In this document: positions 62,840-64,000 of the stretch, piece after piece
Numbering within the stretch: the stretch's first letter is position 1
How the letters are laid out: each line of letters begins with the position of its first letter
Assembly (NCBI RefSeq): GCF_949628265.1
Contig: NC_088790.1
Span: 28,772,545-28,836,544, forward strand
DNA from: Cloeon dipterum
Lineage: Eukaryota > Arthropoda > Insecta > Ephemeroptera > Baetidae
Reading direction: 5' to 3'
DNA: 64,000 bases
Program-made: the position numbers and the translations under genes
Notes under the pieces: model-generated
Told to the model about the DNA's origin: nothing
Seen by the model: only the letters and a program-made list of their open reading frames with translations
Databases searched by the model: none

Positions 62840-63475
62840 GGTCCACTGAACTTTATTATTCAACTCAGCTAAATAATAATGCCGACAATCGGTCATAATT
62901 ATTACCAACTCGGCTGCTCATTGTCAGGCGCGGCAGCGAGTTAATATAATTTTGAGACTTCATTAATTGCTCCTCTGCCTGTGAGCAGTCCGAAATCCTT
63001 AGAATAAAATATCTGCGTCTTGCTGGCCTGGCAAGAGCGCGCGTGACCGAATATTCTCAGCAACTTCCAAACTCAAATGAATAGTCCAGTTCCTCTAAAT
63101 ATTAGCAAACTTTGAAAATTGCAAACTGATTGACTAATTTAATCTCCTTTTTATTAATTACGTTATTATCTTTGAATGCTCTGTATTTATCAAAATAAAT
63201 GGAAAAGTAGAAATTATACACCGCCGTTTAACTGCTGTAAAACAATGATGTATGATGTGTTGTTATTGAAACGTAAGTAATTACAAAAAGGCTTTCAATA
63301 GCGATATTGGCCATATTTTCCGTTACGTCAATTATCAAAATGCAGACGAGACTTTGAAAAAAATGCTTATAATTACTGTGGCTGGCTGGCGCGTACGCTA
63401 GTTATTGTTGCACGGCAGAGGTCGGAAAACCATCTCCGAGGAAGCCCAAATGCAGCCTCTCCGATCACTCGGGGG
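62840..63475. repeat. X repeat (copy 4)
   Basis: Right border of F-box block 2, closest to 51500-52150. Confidence 0.55.
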
Positions 63476-63820
63476 AGGGTGCATATTTGGCCGCCAGTTT
63501 TACGCGGCAGCCAGTGGTTGGTTCAGACAAATCGTCCGCTGAGGGCGTGAAAATCACGTTACAGTTAAACAGTGCTCGTCTCACGCTTCCAAAATAAATG
63601 CCAACTCTGTAAAATATACGGAGCTCTTGACTGTCGATATTGGCGCCTGGTCATGGCGCCTCTAAGGTCAGTAACAGGCCAAAGAGTGTCGCACCAGCTT
63701 CACATTTGAAAATGTGATCTTTTATATACATATTTAAATGGATGAATAGAATTAAAACATCATACTGAAAATATCATATATGAAATGAATTGCGTTAAAA
63801 ACTAGTAGAAGTCGGAAAAT
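63476..63820. other. Unassigned spacer
   Basis: No gene seen. It includes GTTTTACGCGGCAGCCAGTG and two GGCGCC-containing segments near 63641-63660 (TTGGCGCCTGG and CATGGCGCCTC). Confidence 0.3.
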
Positions 63821-63825
63821 TGACA

Positions 63826-63890
63826 CAGATAAAGAAGCCCGCGTGTGCGCAATCACGAAATATGATTTTCCTCAACATCAGGAAAAGCTT
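63826..63890 (-). pseudogene. Tail of a third F-box-like copy
   Basis: Matches 45361-45420, the last codons of copy 1 and just beyond: minus strand TTCCTGATGTTGAGGAAAAT, then CATATTTCGTGATTGC. It is cut off at about 63890, where SPH sequence begins. Confidence 0.5.
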
Positions 63891-64000
63891 TTTACCGGAA
63901 GGCGAATTAAAGTATGAATTTCTGAAATTCAATAGATATGATTGAGGTTGAGATTGCAGCTTGCAATCAAAATTATTCAACTGTGTGGAAATGATTTGAC
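63890..64000 (+). pseudogene. SPH copy N: end of exon 3 and intron 3 (runs off window)
   Basis: AAAGTATGAATTTCTGAAATTC resembles the exon 3 donor region of the SPH genes. AAAATTATTCAACTGTGTGG and AAATGATTTGAC match the end of intron 3. Exon 4 would start about 25 nt beyond the window. The upstream exons are replaced by F-box sequence, so at least the 5' end is lost. Confidence 0.55.

Overview
This is animal nuclear DNA, most likely arthropod (probably insect). It is AT-rich, genes have short GT-AG introns (about 55-90 nt for most), each gene has a TATA box and an AATAAA poly(A) signal, and truncated non-LTR retrotransposons and poly(A)-ended retroposons are scattered through it. I cannot name the species. 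No tRNA, rRNA, CRISPR array or bacterial-type operon was recognised.

1-44.9 kb is a tandem, same-strand (+) array of six-exon genes for small secreted proteins of the chymotrypsin/trypsin (S1) fold. I call them serine protease homologs (SPH) and label the copies A-N. Exon 1 is a signal peptide. Exon 2 carries a degenerate IVGG start (MVGGQ, MVVEQG, IVGGQE). Exon 3 matches the strand that normally ends in AAHC, but has no His57 and no Cys42/Cys58. Exon 5 matches the 168-182 loop. Exon 6 is the C-terminal barrel strand. The GDSGGP motif with Ser195 is missing, and no Asp102-containing NDIALL motif is visible, so these are predicted non-enzymes. The cysteines that align with 168/182 and 191/220 are kept, and several N-glycosylation sequons recur. 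Copies B, C, E, F, G, I, J and K have complete reading frames (242-250 residues). D has lost a splice acceptor. H has lost its start codon and has a 14-bp deletion. L is only a promoter plus three codons, and M is a broken 3' remnant. A and N are cut by the window edges.

The spacers between copies are mosaics. On the opposite strand they carry pieces of the 3' end of a SMG1-like PI3K-related kinase gene (two helical exons and the FATC exon), several with frameshifts. They also carry a repeated GC-rich module that lies next to the FATC exon, a cyclin-box-like orphan exon (tentative), a poly(A)-ended SINE-like element of about 0.4 kb (four copies) and 3' stubs of a non-LTR retrotransposon. The ancestral duplication unit therefore probably held an SPH gene facing the tail of a SMG1 copy.

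44.9-63.9 kb holds two duplicated blocks with a minus-strand F-box-like/leucine-rich-repeat-like gene. Copy 2 (58.4-60.4 kb) has an intact frame over five exons. Copy 1 (45.4-49.2 kb) has an in-frame stop, and its first visible intron holds a 1,938-bp, nearly perfectly palindromic transposable element with a 4-bp TCAT target duplication. The two blocks share GC-rich upstream modules and a 222-bp stretch in which I see no differences. A decayed SPH fragment (M) lies between the blocks, and SPH sequence resumes at the right edge (N), so the two families have been interleaved by segmental duplication.

The SPH genes share a core promoter (TATA box about 40 nt before the ATG, with an AGATAA GATA-type motif roughly 80-120 nt further upstream in most copies), which suggests co-expression. 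What the proteins do is not shown by the sequence.
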